Shown: positions 37,147 through 46,710 of the stretch, piece by piece
Numbering within the stretch: position 1 is the stretch's first letter
Layout of the letters: each line of letters starts with the position of its first letter
Assembly (NCBI GenBank): GCA_019359045.1
Contig: JAHHIA010000009.1
Span: 230,685-294,684, forward strand
DNA: 64,000 nt
Origin: Scytolyngbya sp. HA4215-MV1
GTDB lineage: Bacteria > Cyanobacteriota > Cyanobacteriia > Leptolyngbyales > Leptolyngbyaceae
Direction of reading: 5' to 3'
The notes under the pieces: model-generated
What the model saw: the letters and a program-made list of their open reading frames with translations, nothing else
Told to the model about the DNA's origin: nothing
Database searches by the model: none
Translations under genes and position numbers: made by a program

Positions 37147-38871
37147 TCAGGCTCGGCGTCGGTTCAAAAATTGGCTGAATAAATCGAGGCTCCCGATCGT
37201 CCCTGCCAGCACCAACAGAACGGGAGTCAGCCAGTTGCCCCAGCGCACATAGAGGGTTTGGGTCTGACGGCGATAAATTGTGTCGGTGTGAAGTTCGTAA
37301 GTATTGATACCGGAGATCCAGCGCGTGTTGCCATGCGGATCAACGATGCCTGAGTAGCCAGTGTTGGTGGCACGGACTGCCCAGCGATCGTTCTCAATCG
37401 ATCGCATCACATCCTGAGCGTGGTGTTGGGCTGGCATGGTGGCGCTGTAGTGGGCATTGTTGGAAGCAGTAAGAATAAATTGTCCGCCTTGCGCGGTCTG
37501 TCTTTGAAAATGTCCTGGGAAGGCAGATTCATAGCAAATGCCAACGATCGCTCGTCCAAACGGTGTATCAAATCGCTGAAAAGGCTGTCCAGCAGCTAAA
37601 TGAGCATCCAGTGGAGACAGCCGATTGATCAGTCCTCCCAAAACGGATTCAAACGGAATATATTCGCCTAAAGGCACCAGTTTGACCTTGTTAAATCGAC
37701 TGACAATGGCTCCTTGACGATCGACACTAAACAAGCTATTGGTAATGCTCGGTCCCTGGGTGCCAAAAGCTCCTACCCAGGCAGAAACCCCCTTTTGCAC
37801 AATCGCTTGGTAGAGCGAACTCCGGTTTTGGTAGGCAGGTTGCCACACAAACGGTAAAGCAGTTTCAGGTGTGAGTACGGCTTCTACTCCCTGATCCGCT
37901 AGTTTAAGGTAACCGCTGGTATAGCCTTCGATCGATCGTCGCAAGCCTTCGGGATACAGCTTGATGGTGTTGGGGACATTGCCCTGGATGATCCCAACTT
38001 TCAACGCTTGATCTGGTGCTTGTGCCAACGGACGATGATAGAGTGCAAAACCCAATGCATGGGAGAAGATCAACAGTAAAGCTGCTAGCCAGAGGATTTT
38101 AGACTGCGGACTGTGGATTTTGGATTCATCCTCCCCCTTTCCCCATGTCTCCATCTCCTCATCTCTCCAAGTTTCTCTCGTCCGCTCATCCTGAGACCTG
38201 ATCCAGGCTTCTGCCAACAGACCATTCAACGCTACGATCGCAGCCGTCACGGTCAATGGGCCTGATAGCTGCCCTAAGTGCAAAATTGGCAGATTGAAAG
38301 GGCTTTGTGTATAAGAGAGCGAAGTCCAATACAGGGAACCCAGGCTCCAAAACCACTCCAAGCCGCACCAGAGGGCAGTGCCGACCAGCACCCGAAAGAG
38401 AGAACGGGGGTTCGGTGATGCTAGGGATCGCGCCGTTAGCAGCTGCAAGCCCCATGCCCAGAGAACCACCAAACCCGCACCCCATAGGGTAATAAACGTC
38501 CAAGCAAAGAGGGCGATCGCCAAACTTGCTAGCCAGGGCACCCCCATCCAGGTCATGGGATGGATACCCGTGATCCAGGACAGAGCAAGACCGTGGTAAC
38601 CCATGCCCCAGAGAAGCGGCAAGAGTCGCCTGCCCGCGTTTCCGTGTTTCTGCGTCTCCTTGTCCCCGCGTCCCGCTCCTCTAAAGGCCTTGCCTGCCTC
38701 TTGCCCCCTGACCACCATGACCCACAAAGGCACCAGCGCGATCCATGCCAGAAACCAGGCATTGACCGGAGCAGGAGTGCAGCCCATGAGAATGCCACTG
38801 GCAAAAGCCAGAACCGCTTGCCCGCAGCGTGGATGTTTTGCGATCACACTCAAATTTACAGAAATCCCCAC
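37147..38871 (-). CDS. lnt: Apolipoprotein N-acyltransferase
   Basis: Lnt adds the third acyl chain to lipoproteins at the outer face of the cytoplasmic membrane. The 574-residue protein has the N-terminal membrane helices and a C-terminal nitrilase-like domain with the Glu-Lys-Cys triad: LTPETALPF, FNKVKLVPLGEYIPF and IVGICYES. Two stretches are foreign to the family: residues ~57-85 (after VVRGQEAG) and ~228-258 (after IRSQDE), both coded by spacer-like DNA (separate entry). It starts 8 bases after the gyrA stop on the same strand, so the two are probably co-transcribed. Confidence 0.92.
   Translation of the reverse strand: MGISVNLSVIAKHPRCGQAVLAFASGILMGCTPAPVNAWFLAWIALVPLWVMVVRGQEAGKAFRGAGRGDKETQKHGNAGRRLLPLLWGMGYHGLALSWITGIHPMTWMGVPWLASLAIALFAWTFITLWGAGLVVLWAWGLQLLTARSLASPNPRSLFRVLVGTALWCGLEWFWSLGSLYWTSLSYTQSPFNLPILHLGQLSGPLTVTAAIVALNGLLAEAWIRSQDERTRETWRDEEMETWGKGEDESKIHSPQSKILWLAALLLIFSHALGFALYHRPLAQAPDQALKVGIIQGNVPNTIKLYPEGLRRSIEGYTSGYLKLADQGVEAVLTPETALPFVWQPAYQNRSSLYQAIVQKGVSAWVGAFGTQGPSITNSLFSVDRQGAIVSRFNKVKLVPLGEYIPFESVLGGLINRLSPLDAHLAAGQPFQRFDTPFGRAIVGICYESAFPGHFQRQTAQGGQFILTASNNAHYSATMPAQHHAQDVMRSIENDRWAVRATNTGYSGIVDPHGNTRWISGINTYELHTDTIYRRQTQTLYVRWGNWLTPVLLVLAGTIGSLDLFSQFLNRRRA
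38093..38205 (-). repeat. Spacer-like in-frame insertion 1 in lnt
   Basis: On the coding strand this reads as purine-rich GAGGAGATGGAGACATGG-type sequence running into GGGGGAGGATGAATCCAAAATCC, closely resembling the block in recJ at 2700-2765, and in the same orientation relative to the gene. It lies in a loop between membrane segments. Confidence 0.65.
38620..38710 (-). repeat. Spacer-like in-frame insertion 2 in lnt
   Basis: The coding strand carries GGGACGCGGGGACAAGGAGACGC-like purine-rich repeats typical of cyanobacterial spacers, coding for GRGDKETQKHGNAGRR between two hydrophobic segments. Confidence 0.55.
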
Positions 38872-38879
38872 AAACCGTC

Positions 38880-41621
38880 TTACTCGATTTCGTTATCTGC
38901 GGCTTCGGTTTCCAATGAGTCGGTGTCGATAGCTTCAGGTTCAACCGCTTCGAGCTCACTGGCTTCCATCTCAACAGTTTCGGAATCAACTTCAGTATCA
39001 GTGAGCATGCTTTCCGCTTCACCATTGGTCGTCGGGACGATCGCCACTGCCACAATGGCATCTTCCTCATCCAATCGTTGCACTCGTACCCCTGTAGCAG
39101 GGCGAGATTGCGAGGAAATGGCATTGGCAGACTGACGGATAATAATCCCCCGACTGGTCACCATCATCAGTTCATCATTTTCATGGACGATGTGCAGAGC
39201 CGCCAAGCGATCGCCTTTCTTGCGAAACTTAGTGGCAACAATCCCCATTCCTGCTCGGTTCTGCAACTTGAACTGGGAAACCGGCACCCGCTTGCCGAAG
39301 CCGCCCATCGTTACAACGAGAACCCAGGGACCCTGACTGCGACTATCGATGGTTTCTTCTATTGCCTCTGTGACTGCTGTCTCTGTGACTGTTGCTTCGG
39401 TTGTAGACTCTTCGTTCTCCACCTCAGCTTCTGCATCTGATTCAAATGCCTGAGCCAGTTCTGCCAGTAATTGGCTGGGCAGAATATCCATGCCGACCAA
39501 GCTATCGCCCTCGCGCAAGTTCATTGCCCGCACCCCACGAGTTGCCCGCCCCAAGGGACGCAACTGTTCATGGTTCACCCGAAAATGAATCGATTTGCCC
39601 AAACAGGAGCCGATCAAAATACTGTCTTCTGCACGAGCCAGTCGCACCCAACGAAGTTGGTCGCCTTCTTCCAGAGAAATGGCGATCAAACCATTAGCAC
39701 GAATGTTACTGAAGGCAGAAAGCTGCGTTTTTTTGATATACCCTTTAGAGGTCAGCATGACGAGGTATTCGTTGTCGCTGAACTCTGTGACTGGGACGAT
39801 CGAGGTGATTTTTTCGTCTCGAGGAATTGGCAACATCTGGACGATCGGGGTGCCGCGTGAGGTGCGCGATCCAGCCGGGATCTGGTATGCCTTGAGACAG
39901 TAAACCACCCCACGATCACTGAAAAACAGCACGCTGTCGTGGTCACAGCAAGACATGAACAGTTCTACCCCGTCATCTTCTTTCATGCGAGCGGCGGCTT
40001 TGCCCCGCGTAGCTCGGCTTTGGGCTTCAAACGTATCGACAGGCATCCGTTTGATATAGCCTTGCTCAGTCAGCAGAATGATGGCTTTTTCATTGGCGAT
40101 CAAATCTACATCGCCAATTTCACCGTCCAATTGCTCGATTACGGTGCGGCGGGGCGTAGCGTGAGCGGCTCTTAGCTCAGTCACCTCAGTTTCGATAATT
40201 TCCAGCACCCGTTCCCGTCTTGCCAAAATATCCCGCAAGTCGGTGATCTGGCGTTGCAAATCATCGTGTTCTTGTTGAATTTTTTCGGCTTCCAGTGCCG
40301 TTAAGCGTCGCAGTTGCATTTGGAGAATGCCGTCTGCCTGCGATTCGGACAGCCCATAAGACTCGATCAAATCTTGTTTTGCAGTAGGTGCATCCGCGGC
40401 ATGACGGATCAAGTGGATGATGGCATCCAGGTTTTCTAGAGCAATCAACAACCCCTGCAACAGGTGATCTCGCTCTTCAGCTTTGCGTAATTCATAGCGA
40501 GTGCGTCGGGTGATTGACTCAATCCGAAATTCCAGGAAAACGGTCAGGAATTGTTTGAGGGGCAGCAGTTGCGGTTCGCCATTCACCAATGCCAGCATAT
40601 TGGCACCGAAATTTGCCTGAAGAGGGGTTTGCTTATAAAGGTTGTTCAGCACGACCCGAGGATAGGCATCCCGCTTGAGTTCAATTACCACGCGCATCCC
40701 ATCGCGATCGCTTTCATCCCGAATATCGGAAATCCCTTCCAACCGCTTCTCATTGACCATTTCCGCAATCTTCTCAATCAGTGCGGCTTTATTGGTTTGG
40801 TAAGGCAATTCGGTAATGATAATGGCTTCGCGATCGGGACGACCCCGGTGCTCGATCGTTTCAATACTCGCCACACCGCGCATCGTGATGGAACCCCGTC
40901 CAGTGTTATAGGCTTCCCGGATGGCACTCGTCCCCAAAATTTGTCCCCCTGTGGGAAAATCCGGCCCAGGGATATGCTGCATCAACTCCAGGTTTGTAAT
41001 CTCAGGATTGCGGATCAGAGCAATCACCCCATCAATGATTTCTCCCAAATTGTGAGGAGGAATATTGGTTGCCATCCCTACTGCAATTCCCGAAGAACCA
41101 TTCAGCAACAGTTGGGGAATGCGAGCAGGTAAAACAGTCGGCTCTTGCTGCGAACCATCAAAGTTATCAACAAAATCAACGGTTTCTGATTCGATATCCC
41201 GCAACAGCGCATTGGTGGTGAGCGACTGCAAACGACATTCGGTATATCGCATGGCAGCAGGCGGATCGTTATCGATCGAGCCGAAGTTGCCATGTCCGTT
41301 GATCAGAGGCGATCGCATGGAAAAATCCTGCGCCATCCTGACCAGGGCATCATAAACCGCTGTATCGCCGTGGGGGTGATATTTACCCAGTACCTCCCCC
41401 ACCACACGGGCGCACTTCCGGAAAGGACGCTCTGGGGTCAAACCCAACTCATGCATCGCGTAGAGAATGCGGCGGTGCACAGGTTTCAAACCGTCCCTGG
41501 CATCGGGCAAAGCGCGACCAACGATCACGCTCATCGCATACTCCAGGTAAGACCGTTGCATCTCGTTCCGCAGATCCGTGGGAACAATTCGCTCTTGACT
41601 CGGCTCCTGGGAGAAAGTCAT
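38880..41621 (-). CDS. gyrA: DNA gyrase subunit A
   Basis: GyrA is the breakage-reunion subunit of gyrase. The 913-residue protein has the winged-helix region with [19 protein letters not shown], the catalytic tyrosine in [10 protein letters not shown] (about residue 126), and a C-terminal beta-pinwheel domain. The GyrA box, normally Q-R-R-G-G-R-G, reads Q-S-R-A-T-R-G-K; this relaxed form is what I recall from cyanobacteria. An acidic/Thr-rich stretch (near residues 735-775) interrupts one pinwheel blade, and the C-terminus is a ~50-residue Glu-rich tail. The downstream lnt gene is 8 bases away. Confidence 0.93.
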   Translation of the reverse strand: MTFSQEPSQERIVPTDLRNEMQRSYLEYAMSVIVGRALPDARDGLKPVHRRILYAMHELGLTPERPFRKCARVVGEVLGKYHPHGDTAVYDALVRMAQDFSMRSPLINGHGNFGSIDNDPPAAMRYTECRLQSLTTNALLRDIESETVDFVDNFDGSQQEPTVLPARIPQLLLNGSSGIAVGMATNIPPHNLGEIIDGVIALIRNPEITNLELMQHIPGPDFPTGGQILGTSAIREAYNTGRGSITMRGVASIETIEHRGRPDREAIIITELPYQTNKAALIEKIAEMVNEKRLEGISDIRDESDRDGMRVVIELKRDAYPRVVLNNLYKQTPLQANFGANMLALVNGEPQLLPLKQFLTVFLEFRIESITRRTRYELRKAEERDHLLQGLLIALENLDAIIHLIRHAADAPTAKQDLIESYGLSESQADGILQMQLRRLTALEAEKIQQEHDDLQRQITDLRDILARRERVLEIIETEVTELRAAHATPRRTVIEQLDGEIGDVDLIANEKAIILLTEQGYIKRMPVDTFEAQSRATRGKAAARMKEDDGVELFMSCCDHDSVLFFSDRGVVYCLKAYQIPAGSRTSRGTPIVQMLPIPRDEKITSIVPVTEFSDNEYLVMLTSKGYIKKTQLSAFSNIRANGLIAISLEEGDQLRWVRLARAEDSILIGSCLGKSIHFRVNHEQLRPLGRATRGVRAMNLREGDSLVGMDILPSQLLAELAQAFESDAEAEVENEESTTEATVTETAVTEAIEETIDSRSQGPWVLVVTMGGFGKRVPVSQFKLQNRAGMGIVATKFRKKGDRLAALHIVHENDELMMVTSRGIIIRQSANAISSQSRPATGVRVQRLDEEDAIVAVAIVPTTNGEAESMLTDTEVDSETVEMEASELEAVEPEAIDTDSLETEAADNEIE

Positions 41622-41866
41622 ACCGTGAGAAACTCCAAAAAGGCAAGATTTTGGCTGCTAATCAGCAAAGATTGCAGATAAATGCCAGTTAGCTAGCAAG
41701 AGGTCGCCAAAAATCACTTATTATCACTAAAATTGTATCACAATATGACATTTTATAGTTACTAGGGTTATTTGAGATACAATTCCGCTTTCTCATTTTT
41801 CCCCAGTGCTTTTTAATTTTGCTGCCCGATAAGTAGCACAGGAGTCGTGTTTCAAAGCGGGGGTCG

Positions 41867-41935
41867 ATATTTTTGAAAGCTTTTCTCAGCAAGGTTTTCA
41901 GAAACATTCTCCTCCTATCTAGAACAGACCCCATC
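41867..41935. repeat. Degenerate palindromic element (copy B)
   Basis: ATATTTTTGAAAGCTTTTCT...AGCAAGGTTTTCAGAAACAT repeats the palindrome of copy A (23941) with several mismatches, and continues into TATCTAGAACAGACCCC, similar to the flank TGTCTA-ACATAACC of copies A and C. It lies in the gap between gyrA and the NUDIX gene; the rest of that 385-base gap is AT-rich and shows no gene. Confidence 0.6.
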
Positions 41936-42006
41936 GTACACAGAGCCTAAAAATTGGACTCACGATTAGACCGACTATTCAAGAAATCTGCTTGAGGGAT
42001 ATCAAT

Positions 42007-42483
42007 ATGCCGCGTGAACCGATCCCGATGTGGTGTTTTGCAGTCGCTGTGGTTCGGAAGGGCGATCGTTTCTTGTTGATCCAGGAACGAAAGCATGGAC
42101 AACAGTGGTATTTGCCATCAGGTAGTGTGGAACTCGGTGAAACATTTGCCTCAGCCGCCCTGCGGGAAACGCTAGAGGAAGCAGGTATCCCGGTACGGTT
42201 GGTAGGCATTATTCGGGTAGAGCATTCTCCGCGAGCTACCTCAGCCCGTCTCCGAGTCGTATTTTTGGCTGAGCCTGTAGATGATACGCCTCCCAAAAGT
42301 GAGCCAGATGAAGAATCGCTAAAAGCTGAGTGGGTGCGCCTGGATGAACTAGATCGTTATACGTTGCGAGGTGAAGGAGTGCGAGAACTGTTCGCCTATG
42401 TGGCGGCAGGGGGAGCAATTTTCCCTCAAAGTATTTTGCGCCCTGAAGGAAGTCCTTATCGTGCTCAATCGATGGAGTTGTAA
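42007..42483 (+). CDS. NUDIX hydrolase
   Basis: The 158-residue protein has a complete NUDIX box, G-x5-E-x7-R-E-x2-E-E-x-G, in GSVELGETFASAALRETLEEAG (residues ~38-60), the Mg-dependent diphosphate-hydrolase motif. It starts MPREPIPMWCFAVAVV at ATG 42007, with GAGGGA eight bases upstream. Substrate (nucleotide, nucleotide-sugar or other diphosphate) cannot be told from sequence. Confidence 0.88.
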   Translation: MPREPIPMWCFAVAVVRKGDRFLLIQERKHGQQWYLPSGSVELGETFASAALRETLEEAGIPVRLVGIIRVEHSPRATSARLRVVFLAEPVDDTPPKSEPDEESLKAEWVRLDELDRYTLRGEGVRELFAYVAAGGAIFPQSILRPEGSPYRAQSMEL

Positions 42484-42501
42484 AGGAGTTTGTGAAACAC
42501 A

Positions 42502-42564
42502 AGGCTCCCAGTTTCTTTCCTTCAAGGAAGCGAGCCTGAAGGTTGGATTCAGAAACACGGGAGC
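42502..42564. other. Competing RNA-like stems downstream of the NUDIX gene
   Basis: GCTCCC-a-GTTTCT (42504-42516) pairs with AGAAAC-ac-GGGAGC (42551-42564), enclosing a small hairpin TTCCTT-c-AAGGAA. An alternative stem AGGCTC/GAGCCT (42502-42507, 42532-42537) uses the same bases, so the two folds exclude each other. No T tract follows on either strand. Confidence 0.45.
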
Positions 42565-42643
42565 TTGCGATCGATGGAGAACCGATCGGATTAGATGAAT
42601 GCTTCCATGGAACTAGAAGCCAAGATCAATCCATGAGAGATCC

Positions 42644-42739
42644 CTAAATCAACTTAACGGCTCTCAGCCCAAAGAACAAAATCAATGCGGTTGCAAAGGC
42701 AGTTCCGAGTAACAAAACATATGCAATGACGCCACTCAT
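42644..42739 (-). CDS. petL: Cytochrome b6f complex subunit PetL
   Basis: This 31-residue reading frame is too short for usual gene-length cut-offs but is convincing. It has GGAGA seven bases before its ATG (42739), one membrane helix, and the end LFFGLRAVKLI, matching the F-G-L-R-x-x-K-[IL]-[IL] ending I recall for cyanobacterial PetL; overall length (31-32) also fits. PetL is a small peripheral helix of the b6f complex that aids dimer stability. It is on the opposite strand to its neighbours. Confidence 0.75.
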   Translation of the reverse strand: MSGVIAYVLLLGTAFATALILFFGLRAVKLI

Positions 42740-42882
42740 ACTGATGTCTCCATTTATCTTAATAAAACTATTGAAGCATTAAACCGGACAGGTTGGGTCA
42801 GCGTCCGATTCCCCTTCACGAGATGGGTGCATTTCATCGCCATCTCCCTGAGAATAGGAATGAGGGATGAGGGATTTTGCCA

Positions 42883-43998
42883 ATGCAGTCAATTATTTCG
42901 GTCAATTTGCCACAGCAATCTTATGAGATTGTGATTTCACCGGGCGGGATTGATCATCTGGGCGCCTGGATGACGGGTATCCAGACGAGTTCGCTGAATC
43001 TGGGGCACAAAGTGCTGCTGGTTTCCAATCCAAGCATCTTTCAGCACTATGGAGATCGGGCAACGACAGCCCTGCGACAATACGATTTGGAGGTTGCCAG
43101 TTGCATTTTGCCCGATGGAGAGCAACACAAAACGCTGGCAACGCTGGAACAAATCTACGATGCCGCATTGAAGAATCGCCTGGAACGATCGTCTACCTTT
43201 GTGGCATTGGGGGGCGGTGTGATTGGTGACATGACTGGCTTTGCCGCGGCGACCTGGTTACGCGGCGTAAACGTTGTGCAGGTGCCGACCTCGCTGCTGG
43301 CAATGGTAGATGCGGCGATCGGGGGCAAAACGGGCGTGAACCATCCTCAGGGCAAAAATCTAATTGGGGCATTTCACCAACCGCGCTTGGTCTTGATCGA
43401 TCCCCAAGTCTTACAAACTCTGCCAGTCCGAGAATTTCGGGCGGCGATGGCAGAAGTGATTAAATACGGGGTGATTTGGGATGCGGATTTATTTCAACAG
43501 TTAGAGCAGTCTGTCAGTTTGAGTCAGCCGCAAGCACTCGATCTGCAATTGTTACAAGAAATTTTGACCCGCTCTTGTCAAGCCAAAGCCCATGTGGTGA
43601 GCAAGGATGAGAAAGAAGCAGGATTACGGGCAATTCTCAACTATGGTCACACGATTGGACATGCGATCGAAAGTTTGACAGGGTACGCCACGGTCAACCA
43701 TGGGGAAGCGGTGGCGATCGGCATGGTTGCTGCCGGAAAAATTGCAGTAGAAATGGGACTCTGGCAAACTGCTGAGTGCGATCGGCAACGAATTCTGATC
43801 GAAAAAGCAGGCTTACCCACCCGCATCCCTGCCGGAGTTGATCTGGATGCTATCCTAACCTCGTTGCAATCTGATAAAAAAGTCAAAGCAGGGCAAGTGC
43901 GGTTTGTGTTGCCGACCCAACTGGGCACCGCGATCGTCACCGATCAGGTCTCTTCCGGATTAATTCGGATGGTTCTGGAACAGATTTCGGCGGACTAA
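42883..43998 (+). CDS. aroB: 3-Dehydroquinate synthase
   Basis: AroB makes 3-dehydroquinate from DAHP, the second shikimate step. The 371-residue product has [41 protein letters not shown] (NAD site), [18 protein letters not shown], and the metal-site segments AEVIKYG and [15 protein letters not shown] at 42883 with GAGG upstream is preferred to TTG at 42877. Confidence 0.96.
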   Translation: MQSIISVNLPQQSYEIVISPGGIDHLGAWMTGIQTSSLNLGHKVLLVSNPSIFQHYGDRATTALRQYDLEVASCILPDGEQHKTLATLEQIYDAALKNRLERSSTFVALGGGVIGDMTGFAAATWLRGVNVVQVPTSLLAMVDAAIGGKTGVNHPQGKNLIGAFHQPRLVLIDPQVLQTLPVREFRAAMAEVIKYGVIWDADLFQQLEQSVSLSQPQALDLQLLQEILTRSCQAKAHVVSKDEKEAGLRAILNYGHTIGHAIESLTGYATVNHGEAVAIGMVAAGKIAVEMGLWQTAECDRQRILIEKAGLPTRIPAGVDLDAILTSLQSDKKVKAGQVRFVLPTQLGTAIVTDQVSSGLIRMVLEQISAD

Positions 43999-44029
43999 AT
44001 GACGCTCTCGATTGATAGCGCTCGTTCAT

Positions 44030-45457
44030 TTAGGAGTCCGTTGCGATTGACAAATCTTGAACCCACTCGGAATCAATCACCATCGGCAAGGCAAAGCGAA
44101 AAGTTTTGCCCGTCGGGGTATGCTCAGCGCTCAAGGTGGTGCCATGAGCATCAATCACCTGCTTACACCATTGCAATTTTGATTGCCAGTCGGATGCAGC
44201 GATCGGTTTCGCAATGGTGGAATAAGGAAGCACCAATTCTGGATGGATGTCCAAATTCTCTGCTTGAATTCTCAAACAGACGACTTCAGCATGGAAAAGA
44301 CTACAGCGGGGAAATGTTTCAGGGTTAGTAGGTTGATGCTGTTCGTCCATCCTGACCAGATCTGCTTGCAACGTCAGATGCTGAACCTGAGCAGAATTGG
44401 TCAATACATAGATCATCAAAATTTCGATGACTTGTCGTACCTTTTTGGCATCCGCACGAACGATCGGTAAAGTCTCTGGAAGCGCATTGGTAAGTAGGGT
44501 TTGCCGCTCTAACAACAAAGGCTCCAATCGCGAGATGGCACTCTCAACCACATGGTTGAGGCGGACTGGTTTCTCCCGTAACCGGATGGCAGCGGTTTCT
44601 CGGATATAAGTCTCTAGCCAGGTATTCAATTGGTGGAGCGTCCGATCACACTGGCTCAACCAATCATTCATTTGAAGTGAGGGAAACTCTCTGCGACCAA
44701 GGCTGGCTGGCGGTTCCATTAGAGAGTGGCGCGGCGATCGCTCAGCACTCTGAACCTCCGAGTGAGATACTTGCCGTGCTTCAATTTCATTTTGCTGAAA
44801 CTGTTCATGCAAATAAACAGAAAAATTACAAATAAAACAGACCCAAAAAACTGACAAAAACTGATTCAGGGGTGAAACCAGTCCTGTCATTTCGGGACGG
44901 GATACTAAAAGCTTCGCCACCATGTAAAAGGCAAACATCCCCAATTGGGCAAGGAGATGGAGTGACCAGTAAACCGGCACGAGCAGCGCACTGAATAAAA
45001 AGGTGGGCGTCCAGAGGGTGAGATTGGGATCAGACATGCCCTCTAAAAGATGCCTGATGCCGGGAATTAAAGTGATCGAACTATAAAATCCTAGAAATAG
45101 CAGTTTGAGGTGGGTACGCCCAAAAGCGCTTTGATGCACTCGCAAGCAAAGGTATAAAGAGACTAGAACCCCGCCATCTAAGACCACTTTGCGCTCGATC
45201 GCAAACCCAGATGCATAAAAATCCAGCCCAGCAAAAATTAGTCCAATCAGCAATGCCAAGTGGAGCGCGAGTTTCAGACGACGATACAAAAATCGCTGTC
45301 GCCAGGTTTCATATTCTGCCAAATCGGATGACATCCACACGCCTTGCAGCCAAATTGCACCCACCCGAATCAATCGGACAAGTAAGATTCCGACTTGACG
45401 CAGCAGTGCCCGCAGTCGTTGTGGTGTCCCTCTGGTCGAGGTATTAATTTGCGTCAT
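44030..45457 (-). CDS. Membrane protein with degenerate histidine-kinase-like ATPase domain
   Basis: The 475-residue protein has about six hydrophobic segments between residues 60 and 215 and a C-terminal domain that resembles the HATPase fold: IVRADAKKVRQVIEILMIYVLTN occupies the N-box position but lacks the catalytic Asn and the usual D-x-x-x-L-R-N, and CKQVIDAHGTTLSAEHTP...GKTFRFALP corresponds to the G2/end region. The phospho-acceptor H-box is not visible; a coiled region with LHQLNTWLETYIRE stands in its place. It is probably a pseudokinase or a very diverged sensor. It is convergent with aroB. Confidence 0.7.
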   Translation of the reverse strand: MTQINTSTRGTPQRLRALLRQVGILLVRLIRVGAIWLQGVWMSSDLAEYETWRQRFLYRRLKLALHLALLIGLIFAGLDFYASGFAIERKVVLDGGVLVSLYLCLRVHQSAFGRTHLKLLFLGFYSSITLIPGIRHLLEGMSDPNLTLWTPTFLFSALLVPVYWSLHLLAQLGMFAFYMVAKLLVSRPEMTGLVSPLNQFLSVFWVCFICNFSVYLHEQFQQNEIEARQVSHSEVQSAERSPRHSLMEPPASLGRREFPSLQMNDWLSQCDRTLHQLNTWLETYIRETAAIRLREKPVRLNHVVESAISRLEPLLLERQTLLTNALPETLPIVRADAKKVRQVIEILMIYVLTNSAQVQHLTLQADLVRMDEQHQPTNPETFPRCSLFHAEVVCLRIQAENLDIHPELVLPYSTIAKPIAASDWQSKLQWCKQVIDAHGTTLSAEHTPTGKTFRFALPMVIDSEWVQDLSIATDS

Positions 45458-45512
45458 ACCGATTCAACCCTGAGCGGTAATGATGACCATCCTGATTCAG
45501 CGGATGGGTCGT

Positions 45513-45550
45513 CTTTCAAAAATATCAATGGCATGTCTAGAACATAACCA
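45513..45550. repeat. Partial palindromic element (copy C)
   Basis: CTTTCAAAAATATCAATGGCATGTCTAGAACATAACC-like sequence matches the right half of copy A (TTTCAAAAATACAAACAACATGTCTACCACATAACC) with few differences. The left palindrome arm is missing. It lies between era and the kinase-like gene. Confidence 0.6.
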
Positions 45551-45687
45551 GCGAATGGAGACGATCGAGAGATATTTTTTAGTTCGTCAATTACGCTAGC
45601 ACAGCTTAGAAAGCTGCTCTCTCCAGCGTATCAATTTCAAAAAGTTAGGTGAATAGGAATTGTCCGATCTCGCTTGGTCATGAAAAA

Positions 45688-46710
45688 TTAATCTTCCACA
45701 CGATAACCAAATTCGGCTAACTGAGTTCGCGATTGCCGCCATTTAGGTTGCACTTTGACAAAAAGTTCAAGATAAATTTTGCCAGCAATGAGTTTTTGCA
45801 TTTGCTGTCGAGCGGCGCTGCCAATCTCTTTCAGCATAGAACCTCCTTTGCCAATCAAAATAGCTTTTTGGGAAGGGCGTTCCACATTGATGGTGGCAAG
45901 CACACGGGTGATGGTGGGTTCTTCATCGACCCGATCGATGGCGATCGCCACCGAATGAGGCACTTCTTCACGGGTTTGCAGTAAGATTTGCTCTCGAATC
46001 AATTCCCCCATAATGAACCGTTCTGGCTGATCGGTGACCAAATCAGGCGGATAGTAGTACGGGCCCCCTTCTAGTTGCTGAATCAGTAACGATTGAAGGG
46101 CTTCCAAGCCTTCCCCTGTCAGTGCTGAGAACTTCACGATTTGCCAGGGGTGGGCAGTCACTAATCGCGCATAGGTTTGATCGAACGGATGAGGCGCGAT
46201 CTCTGATTCATGCCCACTAGCGGGTTGTGGTTCTCTCTCCTCCGCAGCAATTGGATTGCAGTTGGCGGTTTGTGGTTCGTGGCTCACTTGTTGATCGGCT
46301 TTATTGAGACCCAAAATCACCGGAGTCTTGATATTAGTCAGTAGATCAATAATAAAGCGATCGCCGCCGCCAGCTTCTACAGAAGCATCTACCACAAACA
46401 GCACGACATCCACCGAGGCGATTGCTAAGCGCGCATTTCTGACCAGCACTTCGCCCAACTGATGATGCGGTTTGTGGATGCCGGGGGTATCTACAAAAAT
46501 GATTTGAGCTTCGGGTGTGGTTAAAATGCCCCGCAGCCGATTGCGCGTGGTTTGGGCGATCGGGGAAGTAATGGCAATCTTTTGCCCTACCAATTGATTC
46601 ATCAAGGTCGATTTGCCGACATTGGGACGACCAATGATGCCAACAAAGCCGGATCTAAATCCTGAAGGGGCAGCGGGAATACATCCCGACTGAAGTGTTG
46701 CATCATCCAT
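45688..46710 (-). CDS. era: GTPase Era
   Basis: Era couples ribosome 30S maturation to cell growth. The 340-residue product has GRPNVGKSTLMNQL (G1), the threonine switch TTRNRLRGIL, FVDTPGIHKP (G3), NKADQQ (G4) and KFSALTGEGL (G5), with a C-terminal KH RNA-binding domain (AILIGKGGSMLKEIGSAARQQM). ATG at 46710 has CAGGGA upstream and is preferred to 46749. About 28 residues between NKADQQ and FDQTYARL are foreign to Era and coded by spacer-like DNA (separate entry). Confidence 0.93.
   Translation of the reverse strand: MDDATLQSGCIPAAPSGFRSGFVGIIGRPNVGKSTLMNQLVGQKIAITSPIAQTTRNRLRGILTTPEAQIIFVDTPGIHKPHHQLGEVLVRNARLAIASVDVVLFVVDASVEAGGGDRFIIDLLTNIKTPVILGLNKADQQVSHEPQTANCNPIAAEEREPQPASGHESEIAPHPFDQTYARLVTAHPWQIVKFSALTGEGLEALQSLLIQQLEGGPYYYPPDLVTDQPERFIMGELIREQILLQTREEVPHSVAIAIDRVDEEPTITRVLATINVERPSQKAILIGKGGSMLKEIGSAARQQMQKLIAGKIYLELFVKVQPKWRQSRTQLAEFGYRVED
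46190..46290 (-). repeat. Spacer-like in-frame insertion in era
   Basis: The coding strand reads CACGAACCACAAACCGCCAACTGC-like repeats, a pattern common in cyanobacterial spacers, and codes for HEPQTANCNPIAAEEREPQP. It sits between the G4 motif and the following helix, and the frame is kept. Confidence 0.55.
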
